Below are positions 46,506-60,200 of a DNA stretch of 64,000 nucleotides, in pieces. The stretch comes from Monosporascus cannonballus. Lineage: Eukaryota > Ascomycota > Sordariomycetes > Xylariales. The notes beneath the pieces were generated by a model that was not told the DNA's origin, made no database searches, and saw nothing but the letters and a program-made list of their open reading frames with translations. The position numbers and the translations under genes were made by a program. The stretch is taken from contig QJNS01000150.1 of NCBI GenBank assembly GCA_004154925.1, forward strand, positions 1 through 64,000, in the 5' to 3' direction. Within the stretch, counting starts at the first letter, position 1; every line of letters starts with the position of its first letter.

Positions 46506-46885
46506 TATAACGATTAAACGATTTAATAAATTATTAAACTTTAATCGTACAGGTTTATATTAACAGAAATATTATAAAGTTTTATAATAATAAAATAGTA
46601 ATATATTACGTTTCGTAACATTAAAAGTACTTTAAATAACAATAATATACTATTATAATCAATATGAATAAATATTACAAATTAAAGTTATTTAAATTAT
46701 GGAAACAATAAACATATATATATTTAGATGCGGTTTTTAGTAATCTTAGTACTTACTGAATTCGCCAGCGATTTTCGCGATCCAGACCTGCTGGACTCGC
46801 CAGCGATTCTCGTGACCACGTGATATCGAAGTGTCTCCACTTTCTTGAATGTTTTTGATCATGCCAAACATATTAGGTCATAACA
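46506..46885 (-). mobile_element. element J, 5' LTR
   Basis: 380 bases starting TATAACGATTAAACG and ending TATTAGGTCATAACA. U3 keeps CACGTG at 46817-46822 and TCGCCAGCGATTCTCG-type repeats. Confidence 0.9.
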
Positions 46886-46890
46886 TCGAG

Positions 46891-49800
46891 GGTTATTTTT
46901 ATACCAATATAACTTAAAGTACACATCGTATACGATATTATATTATTATAAATATTAAATGTTAAATAATTAAAAATTACCTTAAAAATTTAAGAATTAC
47001 AATAATTAAAAAATAACCGGAATTTACGAAACGAAATACATAAATTATTTCCTTAACATTCTTAACCTTAATATTAACGTTAAAATCGTTTCGATATATA
47101 AAGGCGTTATTGGCCGAAAGTAATTACGATATACGACAAAGTTGTATTAAGAAATCCCTAATCCTATTAGTAATACATTCGGTAATTTTAACGTGATGTG
47201 TATATAGAAAATCTTTATTATTTTTATGCCAATATTTAATAAGATATTTTCGTTTTAAATCGGTAATAAGCGGTAAAAATAGTAATAAAATAATTAAAAA
47301 TAATTAGGGCAAAAATTACTTGTTAAATTAGTATGCGAAAATTTGTAACTTAAAGTATAATAAGATTTTCCTGTAATTAAGGTACCAAATTATTTAAGTA
47401 ATTAACGATAAATTTATAGCGAATATCGTTGACGGTATTATCGCCATAAAAATAATTCGGTTATTCTATTATTAATCTTAATATATATCGTATTGTGAAT
47501 ATTTAGTATTATAAATATATTTTTGGTTTCGGTTGATTTTATTATAATTTGTTAAAGGTATTATTATTTTCTCCGGTTAATAATACATAATAGAATATTA
47601 AAATAATTATAAAATAATACTGATTAATATGCATTAACTTTTTACATAATAATTATATGTTGTGCTGTTCGATTTTCGGAAGTTGTATGTAAATTTAAGC
47701 GTTTTTAAATATTTCATTTCCATTTAATTTGTTGCCTTAGGTTACGATACCTTTTTTTTGACATTATTTTGTTTTGCTGAAATATTGGCTTTTTGCGTCC
47801 GAACCTTTTTGGTATACGGATTTTGAAATAATCATTCGTCGGATTTCCAACATTTAAATAAAAAGGGCAGCGCGGAACTGAAAACCGAAAATAGTAATTA
47901 TAATTATTTGAAAATTATTTCAGGAATTAAATAACAGTAATTAAAAATAAGGTATTATAATAAGGCAATATAATGATATTTAATTAAGCTACAAATAAAA
48001 GACAATAAATAACTAAATAGAAAAAATAAAGTGAAAAACTTTTAAGAAGTACAAAATACTAATTAACTGAAAATTTATGTAAGGTATACGGAATTTACAT
48101 GCTTATCGAAAAAGGATTTTGCATTTCTAAAATTTAAAGTAATATTTACCTATTTACATAATATTAATTATTGTTTTAATTATTTTTTAAATAAATATTC
48201 AAAATAAACAAAAATGGTTAATTAAAATAATATATAAAATATATATTATTTTTGTGATTTTCTTTATCCCTTAATAGCCGGCCTTAAAATAATTATATTT
48301 TAATAAGAACAAACCTTCCGAATAATATGAATATTTTTTATATAAAACGTTTTTTGCTTACTATAAATGACGCAAAAACTATTATTTTAATATAAAAACA
48401 CCAAAATATTTTTTACGGTTTCCTATAATATTTTAAAAGGAAACGCCATTATTTACATAAATTCGAATAATGTATTTACAAGTATTTCGCGAACCATATA
48501 TGAAAATGGTATTATCTGAAAAATTATGGGAATATTTTTTTAATATTTTTAAATTTTGCGAAATATTTTGATTAGAAATTATTCATAATAAAATAATCAG
48601 GAAATAATCCGGGCTATATATATATTGCGAGCTTTCTGTTTATAATACCGAGCTTTACGTATAAATACTTTTGGGTAAAGTTTTATCGGCTTACCCAATA
48701 TTCTTTTAGCGGATTTGATAACAAAACCAGTTAATAGTACTGGCTTATTTTTTACCGTATCTCAAATAGGCATATGTCTAATAAATTCAAATAACGGGAG
48801 ACACTCAAAATAACATTATTAGAATTTTCGTTAAGTTCGTTTTAAATATCATGAATTTGTAAAAGATTTAAAACATTACTTAAAACAAATAACTTTTTAA
48901 TTACATTATTTCGGTAATATTAGGTTCGAATTAAAGTAAATACAGCAAATATCTTTATTATAAGGGTTTAATAAAAAGAAAAAAATAAATAACATTTGAA
49001 AAAGTTAATATGTAATTTTAAGACTTTATATCGCTAGTTATTTATGTAATTTCGATTATCTTTTTTTCCATTTTCGCTAATTATCCGGTTATTATGAAAA
49101 CAATTTTTATTATAGTTTTAATCGAATATACTGTAATACCGAAATAATGTTGCAAATTTTCGAGTATTTTAACTTGAGGGATAATAATTTCGATAATAAT
49201 AAAGTAATATAAAATATACTGTTACAAAATAACAACGTTAATTAAGATAATAATTTAAAAGATTTTGCTATCGAAAATTAAGATAATAATAAAATACTTA
49301 ACGAAAAATATTTGCTAAAAGGCGACGGTAGAAATTACTAAAGTTAAAGGTCGATTAAAATAAATTAAATTAAAAACAAAATATCCGAAGGCTAAATTCG
49401 AAACCTAACCATTTATAATTTAACTAATAATTACCAAGCGAAAAATAATTTAATTTACCGAATTTACCCAGCTAAAAAAGGCGCTTTATTCTGCTAGACT
49501 ATTTAAGTCGATCTTAATCCCAAATACGATAAGGGGCAGATTTCCCCATTATTAAGCGGGAATATTACGAATATCAAAAGCGTTAGTATAACGATTAGGT
49601 AATTTAATTTTAGCGGTAATTATGATTTTAAAATCACGCTAATAACAAAAATAACGAAAACTTGTTAAACGAAATTATCGATACGTTTAATAAAACACAC
49701 CGTAATTCTGAATTTTAAAAGGCCCTTATATAAGTTTATTAACGGATGACTAAGTAATTTAAGATCAAATATCGGCATTATAGGTATTACTTTATACGTC

Positions 49801-52018
49801 TTATTTTTCTTGAAAAAAGCGAAACAGGTTTTATGAAAAAATACTTACAGAGTAATATATGTCGTAAGAAAATAATTTAAACGGTCTTAATTATTAATAA
49901 TAAGATGTTTAATATAATTATAATATATATATAATTTGAAATAATTCTAAAATAATTATTATATAGCCTTTTATCAATGGGTTTTTATTAAACTTTTTTT
50001 ATTTTTAGTTTTTTCTCTCTTTTTTTAATAAAGTAATAATTTTGAAATAACTTTTACTTATTGTAATTAGAACTTAGTATTGTTTGAAATACTTAATTTA
50101 ATCAGAGTTTTTTAATTAATTATCTGGTATTTTAACACCATTTTACCAGAGGTTTTCAAAATAAATATTTTCAAGTTATGATTTTATTTTAGAGTAACGC
50201 TTTTAAACTATTAATAATAAAAATATACATAAGGTATATACGGATATATATTAATGCGCTTATTAAGTATGGACTTGAGGATATCTTTTTAAAATTTTAT
50301 ATATCACTTAGTTATAACGTTTAAATTACGCCTTATTTAGCATATTTATTGTAAAAAGTTATTATTTATTAAATTAACCCGGAACAAAAAAGGCGTTGTC
50401 TGTCAATTAATATCTAACTTAATAATATTAAACCGAATAAGCTTAATAGCGATAAGTTATTACGTCGGTTAAAAGAGCGAAAAATAACGGATCGATTTCG
50501 CGTTGTTATTACGAATAATAGCCTTGATATTGGATAAATAACTATGCAAATATTGTTTTATCGGAGGTTAAACGACAAATTCCAATCGATAAACGAGATT
50601 CGGCATTATGCATGTATATTACATACTTTATAGAAAATATATTATAATTTCTTTAAGTCTTATAATATAAAACTATTAAGTAAATTTAAAAACGCTTTAG
50701 GCGAATAAAACAAAGAATTCAAAAGCTTGTCGAAATAAGGCAAAAACTCTATTAACCCCAAAAAACATATAATTATATTAATATGTATCTTTTTAAACAA
50801 TCATAAAATAATTATTTAATTTTTATAATTACGCGCATATGTTGTTTAGATTTATTTTGGGCTTCGCCAAAATAAACCTTTGTACGAATTCCATAAGATA
50901 TAATTATAAATAATATTTTAGATTATAAAAACGTACTTAAGATGGTCCCTAACGTCTATGACCGTTAAAGTTCGGTAACCTTTTTTTATTACGTATTATA
51001 AAAATATATCCCGTTATCTAAAGGTTTATAGGCGAATATCCATTATTAAAAGAAACGGGTTTTGTATTATGCTTTAACGTATCAAATTTATTCGTTATTT
51101 GGTTTACATTTCCAAATATTTTATCTAAATAATAAATAATTCTAGTTTTTCTCAGGAAAACAATATTTTCTCTATAGTAGACGGGTATAAAATTATGCTT
51201 CAGCATTTATGTCAAGGAGAAAAATATATTATTAAGACTTATTAAAAATATTGTCCGGATAAAAAACCAAATAATAAAAAAAATGAAAAATGGGAAAAGA
51301 CTAATATCTTCTTAATGTATTAACCGACTATTACTTTGGTTATAATTTTTGCGACAAGGTACCAAATGATCAATTTCGAAAATTCTTAAATATATTCACA
51401 GGTTATTACTGATAATCGCCAATTAGTTCATTTTTCCGTTCTAATTGACCTATTATGACGTAATACGGCTGTTAAATTTCGTAATTACTTTCATAACTAG
51501 CAAAAGTATTTTCAATTGAAATTATTCAATGATATACTTTACGAGACAGCCGCTAAATGCTTTAAGTTAACCTATAAAAAATATTAGAAAAAGTATAAGA
51601 AACGGGATATAAAATTTATTGCACGTATTTTTACTTCGAATTACGAAAACCTTGTCGAAATTTTCCTACTAAATTTAAATCCTAAAAAAAGGAGTTCGGT
51701 ATATAGTATTAACGACAATCCGTAAAAGGATATTGTTGACGACTATTTCCAATACGAACGTAAGTAATTTAATTAATATTTTTAAAATTATTTTTAATTA
51801 TATTATTAAAAAATCTATGCGAAAGAAATCGCTTTGATATTATAGCAACAGATTAATAATATACTCTCCGGTCTTATTTATTTTGTACTTAATTTATTGT
51901 GTATTTAATATTTTTCCGTATTAATAAAGCGCACTTAAAGTTTTATTTCGTTAATGTACTATATTAACCGTTAATTAATATTAATGTAATAATTCAAATT
52001 AATTCTGCTTATATTATT
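46891..52018. other. AT-rich relic DNA, identity not recognised
   Basis: About 5.1 kb of strongly decayed sequence. I find no reverse transcriptase, integrase or zinc-knuckle signature and no LTR. Scattered short frames look like coding remnants (for example 47820-47700 on the minus strand and 51405-51770 on the plus strand). ATAATTTGAAATAATT near 49935 recurs at 32187. Probably one or more older transposons of another class. Confidence 0.4.
51405..51770 (+). pseudogene. coding relic of unknown family
   Basis: About 120 codons in one frame with four stops, richer in meaningful residues than its surroundings: ITDNRQLVHFSVLIDLL, AVKFRNYFHN, KYFQLKLFNDILYETAAKCF, FIARIFTSNYENLVEIFLL. Reads like a decayed protein with helical, basic and aromatic segments. 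A frame change lies just upstream (QFRKFLNIFTGYY). No family recognised; a transposon protein is most likely from context. Confidence 0.35.
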
Positions 52019-52388
52019 GTAACGGCTAGGCCGTTTAACCAATTATTAAACCTTAGTCATACGGGTCTATATTGGCAGAAGTATCGCGAGAAACTGAGCA
52101 ATAAATACAGTAACGTATTACGTCTCGTAATACCAAGGGTACTTTGGGTAACGAATTGTTATTACAAGCTGAAGTTATCTAAACTATGGAAAATAATGAG
52201 CGTATATATCCTGTTTCTTTCGACCTTATCGAGCCTAGCTTTATGGGCTCTACGATAAATCCTGTCGAGCCTGGCTCTTTGGGCTTTACAATAGATCCTG
52301 TCGAGCCATCACGTGACTTGACCCACATAGCTTAGTCATTTTCTCGTTGCGACCAATTTTCGAGGCCGCAGCCTGTTAGGTTATAACA
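52019..52388 (-). mobile_element. solo LTR, 370 bp, same family as 29119-29472
   Basis: TGTAACGGCTAGGCCG...GTTAGGTTATAACA. Flanked by ATTAT at 52014-52018 and ATTGT at 52389-52393, one G-to-A apart. U3 contains three near-copies of a CGATAAATCCTGTCGAGCCTGG-like unit and TCACGTGA at 52309-52316. Confidence 0.88.
52309..52316. promoter_or_regulatory. CACGTG palindrome in U3 of the solo LTR
   Basis: Intact TCACGTGA, at the same relative place as TCACGTAA in the copy at 29119-29472. Candidate activator site of the LTR promoter. Confidence 0.45.
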
Positions 52389-52393
52389 ATTGT

Positions 52394-55300
52394 TTTATAT
52401 CCGAATTAAAATATTTGATTTGGATAACGATGTTTTATACGATAATAACGACCCCGGTTATACTCGAAAACGATTCGAAAAATATAAGAAAAAAAATACG
52501 GAAAACATTTCAAATTTCGTTTATCAAAAACTTAAGAAAATTGCGAGATTAACATAACCTACTACTTGATAAACTTTACCCGGTATTAGATAACGATTTA
52601 AAAAATGAAGATAAAACCGAAAATAACTAAAGCGAAAATTAGGCATTCCGGGAATCTCTATATGCTGATTGAACTACTGCAGTAAACGAATTTCAGCATA
52701 AAAGAACTGCATTTAAGGATTAATTTCGCAAAAAAAGAAAAAGGTTAATTAATACCAAAGGTAAAGGCGTTACTAAAAGATAAGCAAAATATTTTCGAAA
52801 AATCAAACTTCAGCACTTACTTAAAACCGGCCGTTTTCCCGAAATAACTTGAATTTATCGTTATAATTATAACAAACCAGATTCGTAATTATAAGGTTAA
52901 GGCGATAAGCAATACAATTAACATATTCCCAACTTTTAAAAACGTATTAAATTCACAATAAGGCTTTTTTTCCCTTCATTTTTTTATTTATTACATAATC
53001 CATATATTTTTACTATGGGAAATATTTATTTATTTAAATTAAAATTAAGAAAATAATTGTAAAATAATAATATTATATGTATTTTTTTGTTATAATAGAA
53101 AAGTAAAGGTTTTTAAAGTAAGGGACTTAAGTAAATTATAGAAACTTTTTTTAATTACGTCATATCACCTTACATATCCTACCTTCCAAAAAAATCGCTT
53201 ATACCTACATCTAATCAAAAATTAGCGGCATACTTACTTATTACTATACTACGATTACAATTAATAATCTTAGCCATTATAATAACAACCTTAATTGCAA
53301 TAATAAAGTTTTATTAGCATAGTTATAAAATAATTATTTGTTAATAATTTAATAATTAGAGTAATAACCAAAATAGCGCGTATTAAGCAAACGGCTCGCT
53401 AATTAATTCTGGAGTCAAAGTAACTATCTGGCGCTAAAAAAGGAATTCCCCATACTGTAAAATAATCCCTGTCAGCTAATAGGGGGTGCTCTAGCACCTC
53501 ATATACGAAAGATTCTTTCTCATTAGAATATATATGTTTCGAGATTAGATCACCTTAAAGTGCAATATATGTTTTAGAGCACCTGCTATTAGTTATTAAT
53601 TATATAACTAAAATCCTATATATCTAATAAATAAAAGTTTTATGCGTTTAATTAAGGCATATATTAATTAATTAATAATTGTTAAGACGATATAAATTAT
53701 ATATTAGTTATAATTATCGAAATATGTTGATAATAATAATTACGACCGTACCGTTATCGTTTTCCGTTATTTAGAAAGGATTTAAGGACTGGGATTGTTT
53801 TAAAGGAGAATGCTAACTTAAAATATACGCGTGCGATATTTAAAATTATATCGATTTTTATTAGAACCTTTAGTAATTTATTAAATTTTTAAAGCCTAAT
53901 ATAATTTTTTATTTAAAAAAACGAAATGGTTATACGATACGAATTAATACTTTAAGTAGTTTTTCGTTTATATTTATATTCTCCGGAAAGGTTAAAGAAA
54001 AAATGGATTATATTAGTTATTCAAAGAATACCTTTAAGATAACGATCGAAAGCCAAAAAATTTATAATTAGGACTTTACGCCATATATTTACTAAGATTA
54101 GAAATACGGTATTTTTTCTAAAAATATTAACGACATTACGAAATAAGTTTTAAAGTCAGGATTTTTAAAAATTAAAAAACCCGGCATTGTTTAAAAAGGA
54201 ATTTACGAAAGTAATAATCCAGTTTAGGCGAATCCGACAAAATATACGATAATATGTATCTAATTAATATTTAACGGAAATACCGCCAACGGTTAAAGTA
54301 AATTTCGAAATTAGCACAAATGTTAAACGAATAAATAGTAAAATTGCAAATATTTATGGCCCAAAATTAACGATATAGTATTTCGGAAACGAAAATAACG
54401 ATTATATACGTTAATAACTTATATTCAATATTGGCCCTTATTATTAGAATATAAACAATTATTTTTAAGTAATGAAAAAACCAACTTAATAATTATATAA
54501 TTAGTTATTAAAACAAAAAAACGATTTTGTTAAAGTATTAAATTATTAAATTAATACGAACTCATAATAATTATTAAAAGATATTAAGGTAACGTTTATA
54601 TTATTTTACAGGATATTTGTAAATCTTTTTAATTAAAATAATTTTAAATGGGAAAATCCTAAAAATATTAACTTTTAACCGCAAGGAAAAGCTTTAAGTT
54701 ATTGGCCGATATAAGATAACCGCAAAGGTTTCTATACGGACTCAAACGGTAATAAGCGAAAATATTAAAAATTAAATATATACGGTACTCGTTGTAAAAA
54801 ATGTTTAATTAATTGTTGTGTATTATTTAATTATTATTATGTTTTTTTCAGAAAGAAGTTAAGAAACTTCAGTTTTAACGTTAAGGTAGTAAGATATGTT
54901 TAAAAGCTAATTTCTGCCGATGAATTTTGAAAGGAAAAAATCGACCGTTTATCGAAGATTACGGAGGGATAAATTATATAAAAGATAAATTAACGTTTCA
55001 AAAGCTTACTATAAGTATTAATATATTTTTTAATTATTAGTTAACATAACGTTACAAATATTTTGTTTTATTTTTGTGGAAATTTAATTATTTTGGACTT
55101 AAAATTTACGATATATATTTTTAATTTAATTAATAAATTTTTGAACTTTAAACTTACCGTATAAGGTAATAAGATATACGTAAGTGATAATTTTATTTTG
55201 ATTAATGAATACGAAAATGTTCATATAATACTTTAAATCCCTAGCGGAACCAAAATACCACATTTATATGATATAAACTATTACGAGAATTTCGTATATA

Positions 55301-56765
55301 ATGTAATATTATTTCGGTACTTTCGAAAAAAAATATTAATAACATAACAATGAAATTAATAATTACATTCGAAATAAATATAATTAAGTAATTATTACGT
55401 TAAAAAACAAATTTAAAAAATCTGTTATAAAAAATATTAACGTAATAATACCTTATGTAAATTTAGTTATTTATAAACAAAATAATCGCTTAACTATAAT
55501 TCTATATAAAAACAATCTTCTTAAAGGGATATATAACAGTTAAATATTAAAAAGATAATAAAACGAAAATTAAAAGGTTAATTTATTGCGAACTAAAAAA
55601 ACTTGATTTAATAAGAAATCGTTATTGATTTTAAACGCTTTAAAGAAAACCTTAAAAATATAGACATATTATATTTACTACCGATAAATACCTAGAGTTT
55701 TTTAAAATATTTACCTTAAATGCCGAAAATAAAATATTTTAATTATAATATTTTAATATTTGTAAACGTTTTAGAAAATTACAATAACGTATTTATTTTC
55801 TTTTTTATAAATAACATAATTATAAGATGTCGCGAAAGAATTTAAGTTTTGTCAATTAATTAATTTATTAGATATAAAAATGGTATACCGTAAGAAAAAG
55901 AATTTATAATAGTTTTTCGATATTAAAAGTATTAAAAATGAATTTAACAAAAAGGTCGGGCTACGTTAATCTAATTTTATAAATACATTAATTAATATAA
56001 TATTTAAAAGAAATTTAAACAATTTTCTTAAAAATTCCTTATAATTAATATTAACTTATTATCGAATTTTACTTTTGCTTATTTAAACTATATTAATAAA
56101 TATTAAAAAAACTTTTCATAATAATTAATACGTAACTCGATAGGGCTTTTGCGATATCTTAATTTGCCCAATTTAATTTTAACTTTAACGATATATATTA
56201 TAGAGCTGTCGACCAAATTATATTATAGATAATCGGAACCAAAACATTAAGCTCATAATTCGGTAGTAAAAATTTATTAAATATTTAAAAAAACGTTTTA
56301 TTTATAAATAATATTATTGACCGAACACGGTCTTAAATTTACATTATAAAGTTTTTCGGAAAATTAATAACGTGATAAGCGAATAAATAAATTATAATAA
56401 TTATTTTTATAAAAAAGAAACTATTATTATTGCATAAATTATAAAGAAATATTAATCAATTCTTTTAAATTAAAAAATATATAATTGCTAATATGTAAAA
56501 GTATTAAATACATCATATGGTAATTAATATATTTTACGGTTTATTAATAGCGATATTATTTTATTAATAATAAAATTATAATGTATAAATATATATAATT
56601 ATTAATTATAATAAATTTTAGAAATATTCTAAATAAAATAAATTATACGTTTACGAACAGTATATTAATTAACGGTTTAAACAAAACCTTATTACCTAAA
56701 TATTTTAAGTATTTTAAAAATAATTAAAATTAATATATATTAAAAAAGCTTTTACTTAATAAAAA
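52394..56765. other. AT-rich relic DNA, identity not recognised
   Basis: About 4.4 kb, continuous with 46891-52018 before the solo LTR inserted. Plus-strand fragments look coding (DPGYTRKRFEKYKKK near 52460; FRKKRKRLINTKGKG near 52725), but no domain is recognised. A small inverted-repeat element of normal GC sits at 53474-53594. The rest shows only short frames full of TAA. Confidence 0.4.
53474..53594. mobile_element. small inverted-repeat (MITE-like) element, 121 bp
   Basis: The ends form an inverted pair: AGCTAATAGGGGGTGCTCTA on the left and, as reverse complement of the right end, AACTAATAGCAGGTGCTCTA (17 of 20 match). The interior is noncoding. Target duplication is unclear. GC at the ends is above that of the flanks. 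Confidence 0.6.
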
Positions 56766-57156
56766 TTTTACGACCCAAGCCAGCGAGGCCTGCGAAAACA
56801 GTCTAGCTCAGATCACGACGTTACGCTAGTTCACAGTTACGTAATCAATATTTAACGGGTCTTAACAAAGCACAACTGAATATAACTACGCACGATTAAA
56901 CAACATTAAATTACCGCTTAATAAGGTCCTATTTAATAAATATCAATTATTCTGAAGGAATTAAAATTCATACGTTTATTGTTTCCATAATTTAAATAAC
57001 ATTAACTTGCAATATAATATCGTTACCCAAAATACCATTAATATTACAAGACATAATACGATTATTATTTTTATTACTTAAACTCTTATGATATTCCTAT
57101 TAATATAAACCCGTGCGACTGAGGTTTAATAATTAATTAAACTCTTAATTCGTTAT
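56766..57156 (+). mobile_element. element G, 5' LTR
   Basis: The 3' half (about 56960-57156) is the group LTR half ending TTCGTTATA. The 5' part (ACGACCCAAGCCAGCGAGGC...) is a further U3 type, with TTACGTAA at 56837-56844. The exact start is uncertain because the expected TGTTACG reads TTTTACG. Confidence 0.7.
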
Positions 57157-58323
57157 ACATTATAAACTTTTGTTTAATAATACCGTTAAATTTCAAGCAA
57201 TATCGATTAACGTTATATTTACCAGCAAATAACCCGAATAACTTATTTTCGAGATCCTTAATTACCCGGATATGAGATCAAAATCCGAAAAAAAAAGGAA
57301 AAACCTTACCTTTCTTTCGAAAAAGTTTGTAGGTAACTGCATACCGTAAATAAACGTATCCTCCAGCTTAAAAAAAACAATGATAACTTTATAACGTCTC
57401 TTTAAGCCGCCTATAAGAGGCCTAAGAAAAAAAAAGCTCTCGAAACCGGAAAACCTTTTCGAATAAACCAGGTTATGGAGCTAAATTCCACCAAGAATTT
57501 AAGAGAAATCCTTAAACCTCCCAAACCGGAACTTTTCGACGGAACCTTAACCAAATTATAATTATATTTAACTTAATACCAAGCATATTTTAGGTATTTT
57601 CCCATTCGATTTACTACGCCCACTATACGAATGAAATTCGCAATTAAACAATTTAGCGAAAACGCGATTATTAGGTTTAAAACTATAATAAAAAAATATA
57701 TTATCCTGCTAATCGAAAAACGAATCCCAAAAATGGTACGAATTTATAGCAATTACGAATAATTCGAACAAATATTAACGAAACCTTGCGGAATAATAAA
57801 CGAAAAAAATAAAAGCTGAAATAGAAATCTAGCATTTACGATAAAAAAAATCAATATCTAGTTACGGCAGTACTTTGGTTCAACTAACGGCTAAGTTAAA
57901 CTACGAACAAAAAATATTAATAACTAAGTTTTTCGACGGCCTGAAAAAAATGCAAAAAGAAACTTTTTAAACTTAATCAGCCAAATTATTTATCGAAATA
58001 TATCGTTATAATAATTAAAATTAACAATCGACAATACGCATAACGTAGCAAAGGTACCAAAAGGAAAAATAATAGCAAACCTCGATATATGGCTAAGATC
58101 AACGTTTTTCGACGCAGCAACACTTTTTACGATACAAACTAAAACTTATAAAATTAAAAGGCACTTATAGAAAGGAATAAAGCCAAATCAAATACTATAA
58201 TTATAATAAAATAAGACATAAGGTATCGTAATATAAAGCACCAAAAAGACCCCGTTAAAATAACTAAAAACCAGTACCTAAAGGATAATCCAAAAAAAAC
58301 CAAAAAACGGAAACAAATCTATC
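57157..58323 (+). pseudogene. element G, gag relic, interrupted by element F
   Basis: Starts with the block CATTATAAACTTTTGTTTAA seen inside the LTRs of E and C. gag of the E/C type follows (LFDGTLTKL near 57530) with a decayed knuckle at about 58192-58240. It breaks at 58323 in the target site of element F and continues at 63829. Confidence 0.72.
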
Positions 58324-58513
58324 TGTTACAGGCTAAAGCCTATAGGGCAGCTCGGGCTTACGGAGCAAGCTCCTTAGCCCGAGCTCACCCATATGTATAT
58401 AAGGAACAGCCACCTCGCTAGTAGCTAGCTATTTATTCCTTCCCTTTTTGACCTTAAATATAAACCTTTATTAAGCCGTACCTCCGTTTAACTTACGTAT
58501 CGTACAAGTTACA
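58324..58513 (+). mobile_element. element F, 5' LTR
   Basis: Starts TGTTACAGGCTAAAGCC and ends CGTACAAGTTACA. It contains a strong hairpin at 58351-58383 and a TATA-like TATATAAGG near 58397. Less decayed than the 3' copy, which starts TATTATAAGC. Confidence 0.9.
58351..58383. repeat. hairpin in the LTR of element F
   Basis: CTCGGGCT at one side and AGCCCGAG at the other pair perfectly, and GGAGC with GCTCC pair inside. The 3' LTR copy is broken by point changes. It lies just upstream of the TATA-like box. Confidence 0.75.
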
Positions 58514-60200
58514 TATATTTAAATTTACATATTTTTTTAATTTCCAGAAAGTTAAATAAAAACGAAAAATCTCCCAAAAATACTCTAGTTAAAGATAATA
58601 CGACAAAAAAAGTTTTACAATAAGGTAATTACGAAGCAACATAACTAATAAATTTATAAGCGAATTTACGGCATTAATTTCATCCGGAACGATTAAAAAA
58701 ACTTATAAAATTAATTGTTCATAAATATATTTTAAATATTTAATAAATAATAAAAGAAATCTGTTAAATTAGTTTTTAACCAGAACAAAATAAAAAATAA
58801 TTTACTTAACCAGATAACGAAAATAAAAAAATATTGTTTTTTACGAAAACGAAAAAAAAACCCTTATAAAACAAAATCCGCTTTGCAAAAAACTTACGGT
58901 AAATCCGCCATTTAATAACGCATTTATAAAAGCGAATCGTAAACTTATAAAATAACTTGCGTAAAATAAAAAATAAAAAACGTTCCGGTCGTTTTTCGCT
59001 ACATTCTATACGAAAATAAAAACAAACCGGTTTACTTTCGGCTTTTTTATAATAATTTATTTAAATAATATAATATTTATACTTACTGAAAAACAATTGT
59101 AATTTAATTATTAGTTCGAAATAAAAAAATTACGAAACGATTTCGACGTGAAGAATTTTTTCTTTTATATAAAAAATAATTTAAAAATAGATAACAAGTA
59201 TAATCCATTAAAAATAATTATAACGTATAAAGTAAAATAATAATTAACGGTTTTAAAATTACTTATTAAATTTTAAACTTAAGTTAATCAAATATAAAAA
59301 CCTAATATAACTTTTAATAATTAAAGTAATTTCTTTACACGTTAATATTAATACGTAATTTTTTAACATATTAATTACGAAAAATATATTTTATAACGAT
59401 TATGAGCATTAAATACGTAAAACAAAAAAATCAGTAATCATTTAAAAGTTTTATTTAATTATTATATAAATAAAAAAATAATTTAATGTTTTGATAAAAA
59501 AGGGAATAATTAATTAATAATAATATGTTAACAAAATTAATAAACCGCTTAAAAATATAAACGTTTAAAAAATATATTTATAATAAACGTTATGTAATTA
59601 ATTACGTTAATTTTTAAGTTTATAAATTAATAGCGAAATAATCAAAAAAGCCGATCCGGAAGTAATTCAGGATAAAGTTCGGACAACCGGCTATATGTGA
59701 AATACTTTTTTCGATAACGAAATAAAAGTTCGGATATAAAAAAAATTATATTTCCGTCACGCTATTACGAATTATTCGAATTAGGAATACCCTAAATATA
59801 AATCCTAAAATGGTTTCGTTTAATTAAAACGGAAATTACGGCAGCAAATTTGCAGAATATTATTAACGAGAATAATAATTTAAATAACGAGAATTTTAAA
59901 AAATAAACTTTATTAAAAATCGTTAATAAAAAACTTCATAAAAAGAAATTGCGGAAACTTAATAATAAATTAAGTGATACATTTTTTATATTAAACATTT
60001 TGATTAATAATATTATATATATAAACATTCTAATAGATAATAAATATGTTACCTATTTTGCATTTAATTAACGGTTAATTTATAGTTTAAAATTGTAATA
60101 TATACCTATTATACGTTATTAATTAAAATTAACGAAAAATAACCAATTTATAATAATTACCATTCGAAAAATTATTTACGTTAACGTAAATTTAAATAGC
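58514..60200 (+). pseudogene. element F, gag relic
   Basis: The region between the LTR and pol where gag is expected. It is Lys/Asn-rich and full of stops, and I cannot identify a capsid motif or zinc knuckle with confidence. Assigned by position only. Confidence 0.45.

Larger units (their letters stand above)
40040..46885 (-). mobile_element. element J, full-length Ty3/gypsy LTR element
   Basis: Target duplication TCGGG at 40035-40039 against TCGAG at 46886-46890, one G-to-A apart. LTRs at 40040-40420 and 46506-46885. Same group as D and I with yet another U3. Order as in D. Confidence 0.92.

Noticed and set aside
46891..56765. Helitron, LINE or copia element
   Set aside because: I looked for Rep/helicase, YADD and copia-type motifs and could not read any with enough confidence to name a class.
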